This document shows positions 43,483 through 53,754 of a stretch of DNA of 64,000 nt, piece after piece. A program made the position numbers and the translations under genes. The stretch is from assembly GCA_018366035.1 (NCBI GenBank), contig JAGZIW010000011.1, forward strand, positions 1-64,000, given 5' to 3'. The notes beneath the pieces are model-generated. The model did not search any database. It had not been told where the DNA came from and saw only the letters and a list, made by a program, of their open reading frames with translations. Position 1 is the stretch's first letter, and every line of letters begins with the position of its first letter. The stretch is from Butyricicoccus pullicaecorum (GTDB taxonomy: Bacteria > Bacillota > Clostridia > Oscillospirales > Butyricicoccaceae).

Positions 43483-44349
43483 TCATTGTGCCGCAATATA
43501 ACGCGCAGAGGAGCCGCACGGCAGTACAAGCCCTGTCGAGGTGACTGGCAGACCGATTTCCTGTGCCTCCACGCGTCCCAGATGGTGGCGCATTGCCGTC
43601 ATTCCCAGAAGATACGCCATCACAGATGGAGCAAGTCCGGTCGAATAGCTGGAAATGAGTACAAACAGCGGCTGGTCAGAGAGAAGCTGCATCGTCAGCG
43701 TTACAAACTCCGCCACATCTTCCTCAATTTTCCATGTCTCTCCGCCCGGTCCACGGCCATAGCTTGGCGGGTCCATAATGATGGCATCATAGCGCCGCCC
43801 GCGCCGCAACTCCCGCTGCACAAACTTTTTGCAATCATCTACAATCCAGCGAATCGGACGGTCTGACAAACCCGAGGACGCCGCATTTTCCCGCGCCCAC
43901 TGTGTCATGCCCTTGGAAGCATCTACATGACATACACTGGCACCGGCAGCCGCAGCCGCGAGCGTTGCGCCGCCTGTATACGCAAAGAGATTCAGTACGC
44001 TAACTGGACGTCCGGCAGACCGCACCTGCTCCATGATAAAGTCCCAGTTCGCCGCCTGCTCCGGAAATAATCCTGTATGCTTAAATGCCATTGGCTTGAG
44101 CTGAAAGGTCAGCTCCTTATAGGAAATCGCCCACTGCTCTGGCAAATGGCGGATTTCCCACCTTCCGCCGCCCGAGGACGAGCGGTGATAAACCGCACCG
44201 GCACGGCTCCACACCCGATTTTCCTCTGTGCGCTGCCAGATTGCCTGTGGGTCTGGGCGCTGTAAGATTTGATTGCCCCAACGCTCCAGCTTTTCTCCGC
44301 CGCCGCAGTCCAACACTTCGTAATCCGCCCAGTTATTTGCAATCCACAT
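43483..44349 (-). CDS. Class I SAM-dependent methyltransferase, RlmI/RlmK-like
   Basis: A 288-residue protein with SAM motif I VLNLFAYTGGATLAAAAAGA, acidic motif CHVDASKGM and the catalytic-loop region IIMDPPSYGRGPGG. These match the C-terminal domain of 23S rRNA m5C1962 methyltransferase RlmI and the COG1092 group. It lacks the N-terminal PUA domain of RlmI, so the target site is uncertain. It is the first gene of the leftward run that continues through ecf and truA. Confidence 0.82.
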   Translation of the reverse strand: MWIANNWADYEVLDCGGGEKLERWGNQILQRPDPQAIWQRTEENRVWSRAGAVYHRSSSGGGRWEIRHLPEQWAISYKELTFQLKPMAFKHTGLFPEQAANWDFIMEQVRSAGRPVSVLNLFAYTGGATLAAAAAGASVCHVDASKGMTQWARENAASSGLSDRPIRWIVDDCKKFVQRELRRGRRYDAIIMDPPSYGRGPGGETWKIEEDVAEFVTLTMQLLSDQPLFVLISSYSTGLAPSVMAYLLGMTAMRHHLGRVEAQEIGLPVTSTGLVLPCGSSARYIAAQ

Positions 44350-44560
44350 CTAAAATATCCTCCAATTGGAAAGGCTGTATTCGGTACGATTTTATTCTGC
44401 AATCCCGATAAAATGACAAGAGTTTAACTCTTATATTGTATCACCAAACCTGCGCTGGCGCAATTCCAAGGCGTTCCAAAAACATCTCTTTGTATCCATG
44501 AATTTTCCGGCAAAAAAGCCAGTCCCGCCAACGAAAAAGCCGATTTTATGTGAACAAAGG

Positions 44561-44589
44561 TTGCAAGATAGCAAAAACCCTCGTATAAT
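44561..44589 (+). promoter_or_regulatory. Promoter of the LtaS-like gene
   Basis: TTGCAA (44561-44566), 17-bp spacer, TATAAT (44584-44589). Confidence 0.75.
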
Positions 44590-44636
44590 GAAGAAAAAAC
44601 AATACGCGATATGCGCATCACTACGAGGAAAAACGC

Positions 44637-46559
44637 ATGAAAAAATATCGTTCCGGACAATCCAATCGCTGGATCAGTTTAAGCCCTTCCGCTTTGGGGT
44701 ATACCCGCTATACCGGAAAACGCGGGCGCGGTTCCACCCTGCGGGTGTGGCGTATGCGCTGGCTGACGCTTTTGGGGCTTATTCTCTCCGGTCTTGGGAT
44801 TGGATTTTGCAGTCTGCGTCTGGCTGCCGGTCCATTTGGACAGGCTATGTTTGACAGCTATCTCACACGTCCATCTATCCTTTGGCTCAATATTGCACCG
44901 GTTGTGATCCTGCTCCTATTGCTCTGGTTTGTACTCCGAAAGGCATGGCTCTCCGTACTGCTCGGGGGCGGAGCCATCACGATCCTATCGATTTCAAACT
45001 ATTTTAAGCTCATGTTCCGCGATGATCCCCTGACCGCGGCTGACCTTGGACTCGCAGCAGAAGGACTTCAGATGGCTGGACACTATGTAACGGCAATCAG
45101 TTCCGAGGTACTGACTGCTTGTTTGCTGCTTGCGGGCTGTATTCTGATTTTGGCACTGATTTGCCGCGCACGTCCGTCTCAAACATGGAAAGGACAGGTC
45201 GTTGGCACGACCTTATGTCTGCTGTTGCTTGCAGGCGGTATCTGGACATTCTATACCGGCGGCAAATACACACAGACGGCTTGGCACAGCTGGACAGACA
45301 ATGCAGAAGATATCAACCAGTGGTCTGCAACACAGGTTTATCTTTCAAAGGGCTTTGTCTATCCTTTTTTGCACAGCCTGCCTGAAGCAACCGAAGAAAA
45401 ACCGGCAGGCTACAAAAAAAGCAGTGTGGAGGCAGTCATCAGCGAGCACCCAGATGCCAACATTCCAGAAAACCAAAAGGTAAATATTGTTTCGATCATG
45501 CTGGAAGGCTTCAACGATCTCACACAGTTTGCAGATATCGAACTGCGAGAAGATAAGAAAAGCCCATATAAACCCTTCCATGACCTTGAGAAAGTGAGCT
45601 ATACCGGCCGTCTAATCACCAACATCTTTGCGGCGGGCACCGTGGATACCGAACGCGGACATATCACAGGCATGACAGACTATGGTGAGCTGCGGCATAA
45701 CACATGGTCCTATGCCCGATACTTTCAATCACAGGGCTACATCACACAGGGCAGTCACCCTTCCAACGACTGGTTCTATAACCGCAAAAATATCAATGCA
45801 CATCTGGGCTTTGATGATTATTATTTTCTGGAAAACCATTATGCTGACATCAATGACGGAAAAATCGCCATGGACGATGTACTGCTTCCTGAAATCTATA
45901 ATCTTTTGGTGCAGGATATAGCGCGCAAAAAACCTGTATTTTCTTTCAATGTGACCTACCAAAACCATGGCCCCTATCCCATTGGCTGGCTGCGCTACGG
46001 CGAATATGTGCCCAAAGGCGTTTACAGCGAGGATACCTACTATATTCTCAACAACTATTTGGGCGGCATCGAAAAAACCGGCAGACAACTTATTAAGCTC
46101 AAGAAAAAGTTAGATGCGCTGGACGAACCTGTTGTTCTTTTTCTATATGGCGATCACAATCCATGGCTGGGCGATGGCAACAGCGTTTATAAAGAGCTGG
46201 GTGTCAACTTTAACCTTTCTACACAGGAGGGCTTTGAAAACTATTATGGTACGCGCTATCTTATATGGGCAAACGAAGCAGCCAAGGACGTACTTTCATT
46301 TGATTTCACGGGTAAAGGTCCAGACCTCAGCCCTGCTTTTCTAATGGCACATTTCTTTGATCTTGTGGGTTGGGAGGGTCCAACCCTGACGCAGATTACA
46401 GCACCGCTTCTGGAGCACGTGACGGTCGCAAGCAATCAGGGTGTTTTCTTCTATGACGGCAAGATGACCACTGACCTGCCTGCATCTGCTGAACCTGCAT
46501 GGAAAGCCTACACCAATTTGTGCTATTATCTGCGCAATGAATACCGCGTAAAGCCTTAA
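44637..46559 (+). CDS. LtaS-like phosphoglycerol transferase / sulfatase-fold membrane protein
   Basis: A 640-residue protein: a basic N-terminus, five membrane helices within about residues 45-210, then an extracellular alkaline-phosphatase-fold domain. The likely nucleophile is T335 in AAGTVDTERG; VTYQNHGPYPIG and FLYGDHNPWLGDG supply further metal and substrate residues. LtaS-type enzymes polymerise glycerol phosphate onto a lipid anchor to make lipoteichoic acid. Other phosphoglycerol or phosphoethanolamine transfers are possible. GAGGAAAAACGC precedes the ATG. The YgiQ gene lies 31 bp downstream. Confidence 0.87.
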   Translation: MKKYRSGQSNRWISLSPSALGYTRYTGKRGRGSTLRVWRMRWLTLLGLILSGLGIGFCSLRLAAGPFGQAMFDSYLTRPSILWLNIAPVVILLLLLWFVLRKAWLSVLLGGGAITILSISNYFKLMFRDDPLTAADLGLAAEGLQMAGHYVTAISSEVLTACLLLAGCILILALICRARPSQTWKGQVVGTTLCLLLLAGGIWTFYTGGKYTQTAWHSWTDNAEDINQWSATQVYLSKGFVYPFLHSLPEATEEKPAGYKKSSVEAVISEHPDANIPENQKVNIVSIMLEGFNDLTQFADIELREDKKSPYKPFHDLEKVSYTGRLITNIFAAGTVDTERGHITGMTDYGELRHNTWSYARYFQSQGYITQGSHPSNDWFYNRKNINAHLGFDDYYFLENHYADINDGKIAMDDVLLPEIYNLLVQDIARKKPVFSFNVTYQNHGPYPIGWLRYGEYVPKGVYSEDTYYILNNYLGGIEKTGRQLIKLKKKLDALDEPVVLFLYGDHNPWLGDGNSVYKELGVNFNLSTQEGFENYYGTRYLIWANEAAKDVLSFDFTGKGPDLSPAFLMAHFFDLVGWEGPTLTQITAPLLEHVTVASNQGVFFYDGKMTTDLPASAEPAWKAYTNLCYYLRNEYRVKP

Positions 46560-46590
46560 TCCCATCTATTTTCCAAAATAAGGAGTTATC

Positions 46591-48537
46591 ATGTCTGAAT
46601 TTCTTCCCATCTCCCGCGCCGATATGGAGGCGCGAGGCTGGTATTACTGTGACTTTTTAATTGTAACTGGCGATGCCTATATCGATCACCCCTCTTTTGG
46701 CACAGCGATTATCTCCCGTGTACTCGAAGATGCCGGCTTCCGTGTGGCGATTTTATCTCAGCCTTGCTTTACGGACGAGCGGGATTTTACTGCGATGGGC
46801 CGGCCGCGCTATGGTGTTCTCATCAACGCAGGAAACATCGACTCTATGGTAGCACATTATACTGCTGCCAAAAAACGTCGTCACGATGATTCCTATACCG
46901 CGGGCGGTGTTGGCGGCAAGCGTCCAGACCGCGCTGTGACCGTCTATTCTATGCTGGCGCGCCGTGCGTTTCCGAAAACTCCCATCTATATTGGTGGATT
47001 GGAGGCAAGCCTGCGCCGTTTTGCGCATTATGACTACTGGAGCGATCAAATCATGCCTTCCATTCTGTCCTCCTCAGGTGCCGATGCACTTATGTATGGT
47101 ATGAGTGAGCGCTCTGTCTTGGAGCTTGCCAAAAATCTGAAAGCAGGAAAGCATGGCGCCGATGCGGTTCGAAATATCCGCGGCATTGCCTACTTTGCAC
47201 ACAATGCCGAAGAGATCCCGTTTCCCGTTGTCACCTGTCCGTCTTATGAGGACACCCTGCAAAGTAAGGAAGCCTATGCCCGCTCGGTCAAAATGCAATA
47301 CGACGAAGCTGACCATGTCCGCGGCAAAGCAATCCTTCAGGCGCACGGCAAACGTCTGCTCGTTCAAAACCCGCCTTCCGTCCCGCTGAACACGCAGGAA
47401 ATGGATCGCATCTATGCTTTGCCCTTTATGCGCACCTATCACCCTTCCTATGAAGCAGAGGGTGGGGTACCTGCCATTCAGGAGGTACAGTTTTCTATCA
47501 TACACAACCGCGGCTGTTTTGGCGCATGCAACTTTTGTGCACTTGCATTCCATCAGGGGCGGTATATCTCTGCGCGCTCTCACGATTCTGTTGTACACGA
47601 AGCCGAACAAATTGCCCAGCATCGGGATTTTAAGGGATATATCCACGATGTTGGCGGTCCAACCGCCAATTTCCGCTTTCCCTCCTGCAAGCATCAGGAA
47701 ACACATGGGCTGTGCGTCAACAAGCGCTGCCTTTTTCCCTCAGCATGCAAGAATTTGGAAGCAGATCACCAAGATTATCTAAAGCTGCTGCGTCGTCTGC
47801 GTGAGGTTTCCGGTGTCAAAAAGGTCTTTGTCCGTTCTGGTCTGCGCTATGACTATATGATGGCAGATGACAATGATGAATTCTTCCTCGAACTGGTCAA
47901 ACACCATATTTCCGGTCAGCTCAAAGTTGCGCCGGAACACATGAGCGATAACGCTTTGTATTATATGGGCAAACCATCATTCTCTGTTTATGAAAAATTC
48001 CGCGAGCGTTACGCGCGGATCAATGAAAAGTTAGGCAAAAAGCAATATCTTGTTCCCTACCTCATGTCCTCCCACCCGGGAGCAACCTTACAGGACGCCA
48101 TTCAAATGGCTTGCTACTTGAACAAAATAGGCTATATGCCCCAGCAGGTACAGGATTTTTATCCCACACCGGGCACGCTCTCGACCGCCATGTATTATAC
48201 AGAAATCGATCCGCGAACCATGAAGCCTGTGTATGTCGCAAAAACTCCTGAAGAAAAGGCGATGCAGCGTGCGCTGCTGCAATGGCGCCGTCCGGAAAAG
48301 CGTCCAATTATCGTCTCTGCGCTTCGCAAAGCAGGACGTGAAGACTTAATTGGATTTGGCAAGGAATGTCTCATTCGTCCATTGTCCGGTGAACCTTGGG
48401 GCAAAAAGCCGCACAAGCATCAGGAGGAGCGCCGCCCATCACGCCCCCCTAAGCATGGCGGAAAATCTCAGCGCCCCCTTTCCCCCAAAAAGGGAAAGCG
48501 AAAAACAGCGCAGAAAGGCAACCATCACATGAGGTGA
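46591..48537 (+). CDS. YgiQ family radical SAM protein
   Basis: A 648-residue protein with the N-terminal YgiQ domain (LPISRADMEARGWYYCDFLI), a cobalamin-binding-like region, and the radical SAM motif C309-F-G-A-C313-N-F-C316. Conserved HPTANFR-like GGPTANFRFPSC and KVAPEHMSD segments follow. The C-terminal tail (about residues 600-648) is lysine-, arginine- and proline-rich and probably disordered. The family is widespread but has no assigned reaction. AAGGAG precedes the ATG. Confidence 0.92.
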   Translation: MSEFLPISRADMEARGWYYCDFLIVTGDAYIDHPSFGTAIISRVLEDAGFRVAILSQPCFTDERDFTAMGRPRYGVLINAGNIDSMVAHYTAAKKRRHDDSYTAGGVGGKRPDRAVTVYSMLARRAFPKTPIYIGGLEASLRRFAHYDYWSDQIMPSILSSSGADALMYGMSERSVLELAKNLKAGKHGADAVRNIRGIAYFAHNAEEIPFPVVTCPSYEDTLQSKEAYARSVKMQYDEADHVRGKAILQAHGKRLLVQNPPSVPLNTQEMDRIYALPFMRTYHPSYEAEGGVPAIQEVQFSIIHNRGCFGACNFCALAFHQGRYISARSHDSVVHEAEQIAQHRDFKGYIHDVGGPTANFRFPSCKHQETHGLCVNKRCLFPSACKNLEADHQDYLKLLRRLREVSGVKKVFVRSGLRYDYMMADDNDEFFLELVKHHISGQLKVAPEHMSDNALYYMGKPSFSVYEKFRERYARINEKLGKKQYLVPYLMSSHPGATLQDAIQMACYLNKIGYMPQQVQDFYPTPGTLSTAMYYTEIDPRTMKPVYVAKTPEEKAMQRALLQWRRPEKRPIIVSALRKAGREDLIGFGKECLIRPLSGEPWGKKPHKHQEERRPSRPPKHGGKSQRPLSPKKGKRKTAQKGNHHMR

Positions 48538-48561
48538 GCCTATAAATACAATCTAAACTGC

Positions 48562-48606
48562 CAAAAGGGCTTGCTGTCTGTCAAAAAACAGACAGTAAGT
48601 CCTTTC
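48562..48606 (+). terminator. Terminator of the ygiQ gene
   Basis: A long stem with two mismatches whose core is CTGTCTGT/ACAGACAG, followed by a T-rich tail. Confidence 0.75.
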
Positions 48607-48637
48607 TCTGTGCCTTGATTTATCTGTGACTGCATAA

Positions 48638-48686
48638 AAAGCCCTGTCTGTTTCGATGATATATCCGCCGAAACAGACAGGGCTTT
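48638..48686 (-). terminator. Terminator of the sulfite reductase-like gene
   Basis: AAAGCCCTGTCTGTTTCG (48638-48655) and its perfect complement (48669-48686) form an 18-bp stem with a 13-base loop; on the minus strand a T run follows. The stem contains the same CTGTCTGT core as the neighbouring terminator. Confidence 0.8.
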
Positions 48687-48735
48687 ACTCAATTTTTGGT
48701 ATTTTTATTCAACAGTATACACATTTATCTGACAC

Positions 48736-50280
48736 TTAATCCAAATATGGCTGTGCCAATGCGCGCAAGTCCTCCATATGGTTTGGAATCCACTCATCAT
48801 ATCGCTCACATTCACGGGAAACTGCCTTTGCCAAATCCATTAAGAACAGAGGAATCTGATCCTCCAGCATTGCGCCCCAGCTCTCGCCAAACCTTTCACT
48901 TCCCAGCTCTGCACTTCCGCCTACATACAGCATATATGCAGGAGCCGGCTTGCCATCAATCATTTTCACGCCGCCGCGAAATCCGAGGCTCCCAACCTGA
49001 TGCGTTCCGCAAGAGGACGGACAACCCGAAATATGAATCTGCGGCAGCACACCGTCCGGAATATTGGCAGAACGGGCAGCTTCCACACAAATGCGATAAA
49101 GCCGCTGAGAATCACGCACGCCCTGCTGACAGATTTCTGCGCCTACACAACAAACAGACGTCTCAAATAAGGTCTTTGCACCGTCCTCGGTTACGCGAAG
49201 TACCTCCTTTGCTTCCTTTGCCGTACAATGAATGATATACATGGTATTGTCTGCACCCAAGCGCAATTCTACGGCGTCCATATCTCGAATTGTATCATAC
49301 AAGGCTGTCAGTGTCTGTGCACTCGGCATACCGCCCAGTGGGTGATACCATACCGCAAACAGCCCCGACTGCTTTTGTGCAATGACACGTCTGTCCTCAA
49401 TGCTGCTGCCGTCACCAGTTTTGGTAACGATTTGTGCACAAACCGTCAAATCCAAACCACCTTCTTGCTTTACAGCCTCAAGTTGTTCTGAAAAAGCTGC
49501 ACGATATGCCTCCTCACCCCCCAGCGCATCTGGCATATAGCGCGTACGCGCCTTGGCACGCTGGCTGTAATTTCCATACTTCATAAACGTATTGACCATG
49601 GCACGTGTATAATAGAGCAGCTCATTTCCAGACACCCCACTTGCCATTAAAACTCCCATACGCGGATTGGGCCCCATACCGCCCGCACTATATACATCAA
49701 ACATACCATCTTCCCGCGCAACGAAACCCAAATCTCGAATAGTTGCATGCGCAGTATTTTGGCGATGATTTGCAAATCCTACCTTTAGCTTACGAGGTAA
49801 TTTGATATCACGCAAAATAGAGAGCAAATATTCTCCCACTGCCTCTGCATAGGGCAGAACATCAAACGTCTCCCCCAACAATACGCCGGATAGTGGCGGT
49901 GCTATCACATTGCGTGGATTGTCTCCGCCTCCACCACGGCAAAAAATGTTATATTCCAGCGCTTCATTAGCAATTGCCAGAATTTGTCTGCCTTTGAGGT
50001 GATGCAGCTGAATGGTCTCTCCGGTTGTCAGTTTCACTGTGGTCAGCTCATATCGTTTGAGCATATCCACGATAAATCCCAACTGCTCCTTAGTCACGCG
50101 GCCGGCAGTCATGCGTAAACGCAGCATGCCATATTTTTCATTGCGCTCCGCATAGCTTCCAAAGGAACCTGAAATCCCTTTATACTTCTGGCGCAGCATC
50201 TGTCCCGTATAAAACATTCTTGTCGCTTCGTCAAACTGCTTTAGATCTGCACGAAATGCCTCAACAATTTCCTTTTTCAT
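48736..50280 (-). CDS. Nitrite/sulfite reductase (siroheme, 4Fe-4S)
   Basis: A 514-residue protein with two ferredoxin-like half domains (YGMLRLRMTAGRVTKEQL; TGETIQLHHLKG), a GGGGDNPRNV segment and the siroheme/4Fe-4S ligands C-x5-C (CVGAEIC) and C-x3-C (GCPSSCGTHQVG) near residues 378 and 418. It reduces sulfite or nitrite with six electrons. The ATG at 50280 is preferred; the ATG two codons earlier directly abuts the ribosome binding site. No cysJ-like flavoprotein, asrA or asrB gene is adjacent, so the electron donor is not shown. Confidence 0.88.
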   Translation of the reverse strand: MKKEIVEAFRADLKQFDEATRMFYTGQMLRQKYKGISGSFGSYAERNEKYGMLRLRMTAGRVTKEQLGFIVDMLKRYELTTVKLTTGETIQLHHLKGRQILAIANEALEYNIFCRGGGGDNPRNVIAPPLSGVLLGETFDVLPYAEAVGEYLLSILRDIKLPRKLKVGFANHRQNTAHATIRDLGFVAREDGMFDVYSAGGMGPNPRMGVLMASGVSGNELLYYTRAMVNTFMKYGNYSQRAKARTRYMPDALGGEEAYRAAFSEQLEAVKQEGGLDLTVCAQIVTKTGDGSSIEDRRVIAQKQSGLFAVWYHPLGGMPSAQTLTALYDTIRDMDAVELRLGADNTMYIIHCTAKEAKEVLRVTEDGAKTLFETSVCCVGAEICQQGVRDSQRLYRICVEAARSANIPDGVLPQIHISGCPSSCGTHQVGSLGFRGGVKMIDGKPAPAYMLYVGGSAELGSERFGESWGAMLEDQIPLFLMDLAKAVSRECERYDEWIPNHMEDLRALAQPYLD

Positions 50281-50390
50281 GGTCATTCTCCCTCTCTTAA
50301 ATTTTGAAACCTATATTTTCTTGTTGAAATTATTCCCATTCAAATGAGAGCCTCTGCGATAAACATCTTCTCTTGCAGTATCTCCTCTGC

Positions 50391-50696
50391 CTACAAAAAA
50401 TACTCTAATACAAAAACAGCGATACAGGCTGCACTTGCAACCGTAAACAGCGAACGCCCCTGCCATGCAAAGAAAATTGCAGCTGCCAGACCTGCAAGCG
50501 CGGAAAACGGTGTCTCTGTTGCATATAAAATCGCCGGAAATGTCATGACGGCAAGGGTCACATACGGCATATAGTAGAGAAATGAACGAATGGTGCGATT
50601 TTTAATCTCTTTACGAATAAGCGTCAGCGGAAGAACGCGGATCAGATAGGTCACCACGGCCATGACCGCGATATATAAATATACTTCATGCTTCAT
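50391..50696 (-). CDS. azlD: Branched-chain amino acid export small subunit AzlD-like
   Basis: A 101-residue protein with four hydrophobic helices and the AzlD pattern (YLIRVLPLTLIRKEIKNRTIRSFLYYMPYV). The ATG at 50696 follows GGGGGA by nine bases and overlaps the end of azlC by 11 bp. AzlC and AzlD together export branched-chain amino acids or analogues. Confidence 0.85.
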   Translation of the reverse strand: MKHEVYLYIAVMAVVTYLIRVLPLTLIRKEIKNRTIRSFLYYMPYVTLAVMTFPAILYATETPFSALAGLAAAIFFAWQGRSLFTVASAACIAVFVLEYFL

Positions 50697-51408
50697 TGGC
50701 ATCTTCCCCCTGAACCGGAAAACAGAACGCAGCCACACCCGAAACCAATACTGTCAAAATAATAATACGCATACCTGAAGAAATGCCAGACAAAACAGGA
50801 ATCCATGTAAAAATTGCGCTCAAAAGCATAGATATCACCACGCCCCCAGCAATCACGCGATCTTTGCGAGCCGGCGGCAAAATCACTGCCAGAAACATAC
50901 CATATAATGCCACAGACAGTGCACTGACCACGCGGCTCGGCAACGCCTCTCCCATCAAAATCCCCAAATATGTTCCAAGCGCCCAGCTCGGGGCTGCAAC
51001 GGAAATTGCCCCAAAGCAATAATATGGGTCCAGTCTGTCCGATACTGCTGCGGAAACCCCAAAAATTTCATCTGTCACCGTATATCCCATCAAAAGCCGC
51101 TGCCAAGTGGGGGTTTCTGGTGCAATTTTTTGACTGAGTGCACAAGACATCAGCATATAACGCAAATTGATTACAAACTGTGTAAATGCCATCTCCCAAT
51201 ATGGCGCACCCGCAGCGATCAATCCGAGCGCAGCAAACTCCCCGGCAGATGTGTTATTGAGCAAGCTCATCCATGTTGCTTGTCCTGCCGTAAGCCCGCT
51301 GACCTTTGCCGCAATTCCCAACGTAAAGGAAACCGCAAGATATCCCAGCCCAATTGGCACACCGTCACGCAAGCCTCGAAAATACCATGTGCCATGTGAT
51401 CCAACCAT
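50686..51408 (-). CDS. azlC: Branched-chain amino acid permease AzlC-like
   Basis: A 240-residue membrane protein with about eight helices and AzlC motifs: GLRDGVPIGLGYLAVSFTLG, NTSAGEFAALGLI, INLRYMLMSCALSQ and DEIFGVSA. I use the ATG at 51408, nine bases behind GGAGAGGG. It forms a two-gene operon with azlD. Confidence 0.9.
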   Translation of the reverse strand: MVGSHGTWYFRGLRDGVPIGLGYLAVSFTLGIAAKVSGLTAGQATWMSLLNNTSAGEFAALGLIAAGAPYWEMAFTQFVINLRYMLMSCALSQKIAPETPTWQRLLMGYTVTDEIFGVSAAVSDRLDPYYCFGAISVAAPSWALGTYLGILMGEALPSRVVSALSVALYGMFLAVILPPARKDRVIAGGVVISMLLSAIFTWIPVLSGISSGMRIIILTVLVSGVAAFCFPVQGEDANEA

Positions 51409-51507
51409 GAACAAAACCCTCTCCCTTCTAGCTTGATTCTATTGTATCATGGAAAATCAGACATGTAAAACCCTGTACCTGCCATCCCGAAACAGAGGCA
51501 AACAAAA

Positions 51508-51535
51508 AGACCACATGCACGTGGTCTTTTTGCCG
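51508..51535 (-). terminator. Terminator of the third chemoreceptor gene
   Basis: AAAAGACCAC and GTGGTCTTTT form a perfect stem around ATGCAC; it can act in both directions. Confidence 0.85.
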
Positions 51536-51553
51536 TCCTCTAAAATATTTAGC

Positions 51554-53632
51554 TTATCGTAAGCGGAAATGTGCAACCATTTCTCTCAAAACATGAGATT
51601 GGCTCGAAAGCTCCTTACTTGCAGCAGCACTTTCCTCTGCGGTTGCCGCATTGGTCTGTACAACACTCGAAATCTGATCTACGCCAGCCGCAACCTGATC
51701 AAGCTGCTCAGACAATGTCTGATAGGAATGTGCGATATCCTCAACAGAATGTACCACTACCTCTGTTTTTGCAGCAGCAGAACCCAATGTTGCCGCTGTC
51801 GTATCTGCAATGTCATGACCATGTCCGACCGCTTCCACGGTGCTTTCAATCAGCGCTGTTGTATTCTTGACAGCCTCTGATGTGATTGCCGCAAGAGAAC
51901 GCACCTCATCTGCCACCACAGTAAAGCCCTTGCCTGCCGCACCTGCACGTGCGGCTTCCACTGCGGCATTAAGTGCCAGAATATTGGTCTGGAATGCGAT
52001 ATCCTCGATATTTTTAATAATTTTATGAATCTGCTGGGATTTATCAGAAATATCTGCCATAGCTTCGAGCATCTGTTTCATTTCCTGATTGCTCTGCTCA
52101 ATTTCCTCACTGATCACACCTAGATTCTGACAAACCACACCGGCCTGTTCCGAACCATCGGCAGACTGCTTCGACAGGTCCATAATGCTTGCAGACAACT
52201 CCTGCACAGAGCTTGCCTGTTCAGTTGCCCCCTGTGCAAGGTTCTGTGCGCCAATCGAAATCTGATCGGCACCGCTGTCCACCTGATCTGCTGACTGCGT
52301 GATACCCGAAATTGTTTCCGCAAGCGAATTGCGAATGGATTCCAAACCGTCTTTTACGCGGGAAAAATCGCCCTTATAATCCTGTTCCAGTGTAAACACG
52401 AGATTCCCTCGTCCCATTTGATCCAGCGTTGCTGTGATTTCATCAATATAAACAATGTAGGTTTTCAGGCGATTGACAAGATTCTGAATGTGCATTGCCA
52501 ACTGACCAACCTCATCACCGCTATGTACATCTACGGTCTGTTCAATATTGCCAAGAGACAGTTGTTCAGCAATCCCTGTGAGCTTTTTGATTGGTCTTGT
52601 AAGGCTGAACGCAATCATCAGAAGTACGAATACCAAGATTACAATGCAGACTGTAAATCCGCATATAATCATAGAAACTGTGCGTTTCATAACAGACAGG
52701 TACTCAGCCTCGGGCAAGACACCCAACACCAGATAGTCGAGTTCGCCTATGTACTCTGTACTTCCATAATATGACTGCCCTGCACGGGTATACAGCTCAC
52801 TCTGAATACTCTGATTGTTCTGGATAATGTTCAGCATATTTTCTGAGTACTCGACCTGACTAAAATGCTTACTCTGCAACTCACGGTCCGGATGATATAC
52901 AATATTGTCATCACGATCGTATATGGTAATATATCCCACGTCCCCAATCTTGATCTCATCTAACCGTTCACTGAGTTTCTCCAGAGAAATATCCATTCCC
53001 AAAATACCGACCATTGTATTATTCAAATAGACGGGTGCTGCGATTGCAACAGCCAGCTTTCCAGTTCTCACATCTTGATAGGCTCCGGTAACGATTTCCC
53101 CCTGCTTCTCCATCACCATCTGGTACCAGACGCGGCTTGTAACATCGAATTCTGGTGGCCCCAACTCACTTCCGTCGTCCTGAATATTGGTTGCCTGATC
53201 CTTATCCAGCAGATACACTGACATTATCGTGTCGCTTTCCAACATTTTGACTTCTTGGAGTACGCTTCCAATCTGCTGATTGACCTTTGCAACCTCAGCT
53301 GCACTATTTGCTGATGCAGCAGCGGTATGGCGCTTTGCAATCAATTCCCCCAAATCGTCAGACGCTGTTAAAGCACGCACCATTCCCAGATAGTTCTCAA
53401 AATATCCTTCCACAGCCGACGCCGCAGTTCTTGTTTCCGCAGTCAGATTATTCCCGATCAATGTTTCTACGGTTCCTGATATCTGCTTACCCAAAGCGAC
53501 TCCCAATACTACAAGGATAATCACCAATGGTACGATAACAGCAGTCATAAGCTTAGGTGTCAGACCAAACTGAACTTTCATTTTTCGCTTTTCACTTTGC
53601 CTGCCGGCTTTCTTTTTTCGAATGTACTCCAC
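51554..53632 (-). CDS. Methyl-accepting chemotaxis protein with dCache sensor
   Basis: A 692-residue chemoreceptor: a basic N-terminus, a helix near residues 25-47, a large double-Cache extracellular domain (TSRVWYQMVMEKQGE, GKLAVAIAAPVY, VGILGMDISLEKL, GYITIYDRDDNIVYHP), a second helix near 312-334, HAMP and the signalling domain with IAFQTNILALNAAVEAARAG. The start is uncertain: a GTG at 53632 or the ATG at 53581, neither with a strong ribosome binding site. The nearest promoter lies about 640 bp upstream, with structured RNA between. Confidence 0.9.
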   Translation of the reverse strand: MEYIRKKKAGRQSEKRKMKVQFGLTPKLMTAVIVPLVIILVVLGVALGKQISGTVETLIGNNLTAETRTAASAVEGYFENYLGMVRALTASDDLGELIAKRHTAAASANSAAEVAKVNQQIGSVLQEVKMLESDTIMSVYLLDKDQATNIQDDGSELGPPEFDVTSRVWYQMVMEKQGEIVTGAYQDVRTGKLAVAIAAPVYLNNTMVGILGMDISLEKLSERLDEIKIGDVGYITIYDRDDNIVYHPDRELQSKHFSQVEYSENMLNIIQNNQSIQSELYTRAGQSYYGSTEYIGELDYLVLGVLPEAEYLSVMKRTVSMIICGFTVCIVILVFVLLMIAFSLTRPIKKLTGIAEQLSLGNIEQTVDVHSGDEVGQLAMHIQNLVNRLKTYIVYIDEITATLDQMGRGNLVFTLEQDYKGDFSRVKDGLESIRNSLAETISGITQSADQVDSGADQISIGAQNLAQGATEQASSVQELSASIMDLSKQSADGSEQAGVVCQNLGVISEEIEQSNQEMKQMLEAMADISDKSQQIHKIIKNIEDIAFQTNILALNAAVEAARAGAAGKGFTVVADEVRSLAAITSEAVKNTTALIESTVEAVGHGHDIADTTAATLGSAAAKTEVVVHSVEDIAHSYQTLSEQLDQVAAGVDQISSVVQTNAATAEESAAASKELSSQSHVLREMVAHFRLR

Positions 53633-53754
53633 GATTCACACACTCTTTTCTTCAAATTTTTAGTTGGTATATGTGCACGATGTACAGGCTGCAAACACAC
53701 CCTACACAATATCGTATCGTTCTTTTTGTACGCTTTTGTAACTGCGTTTCTTTG

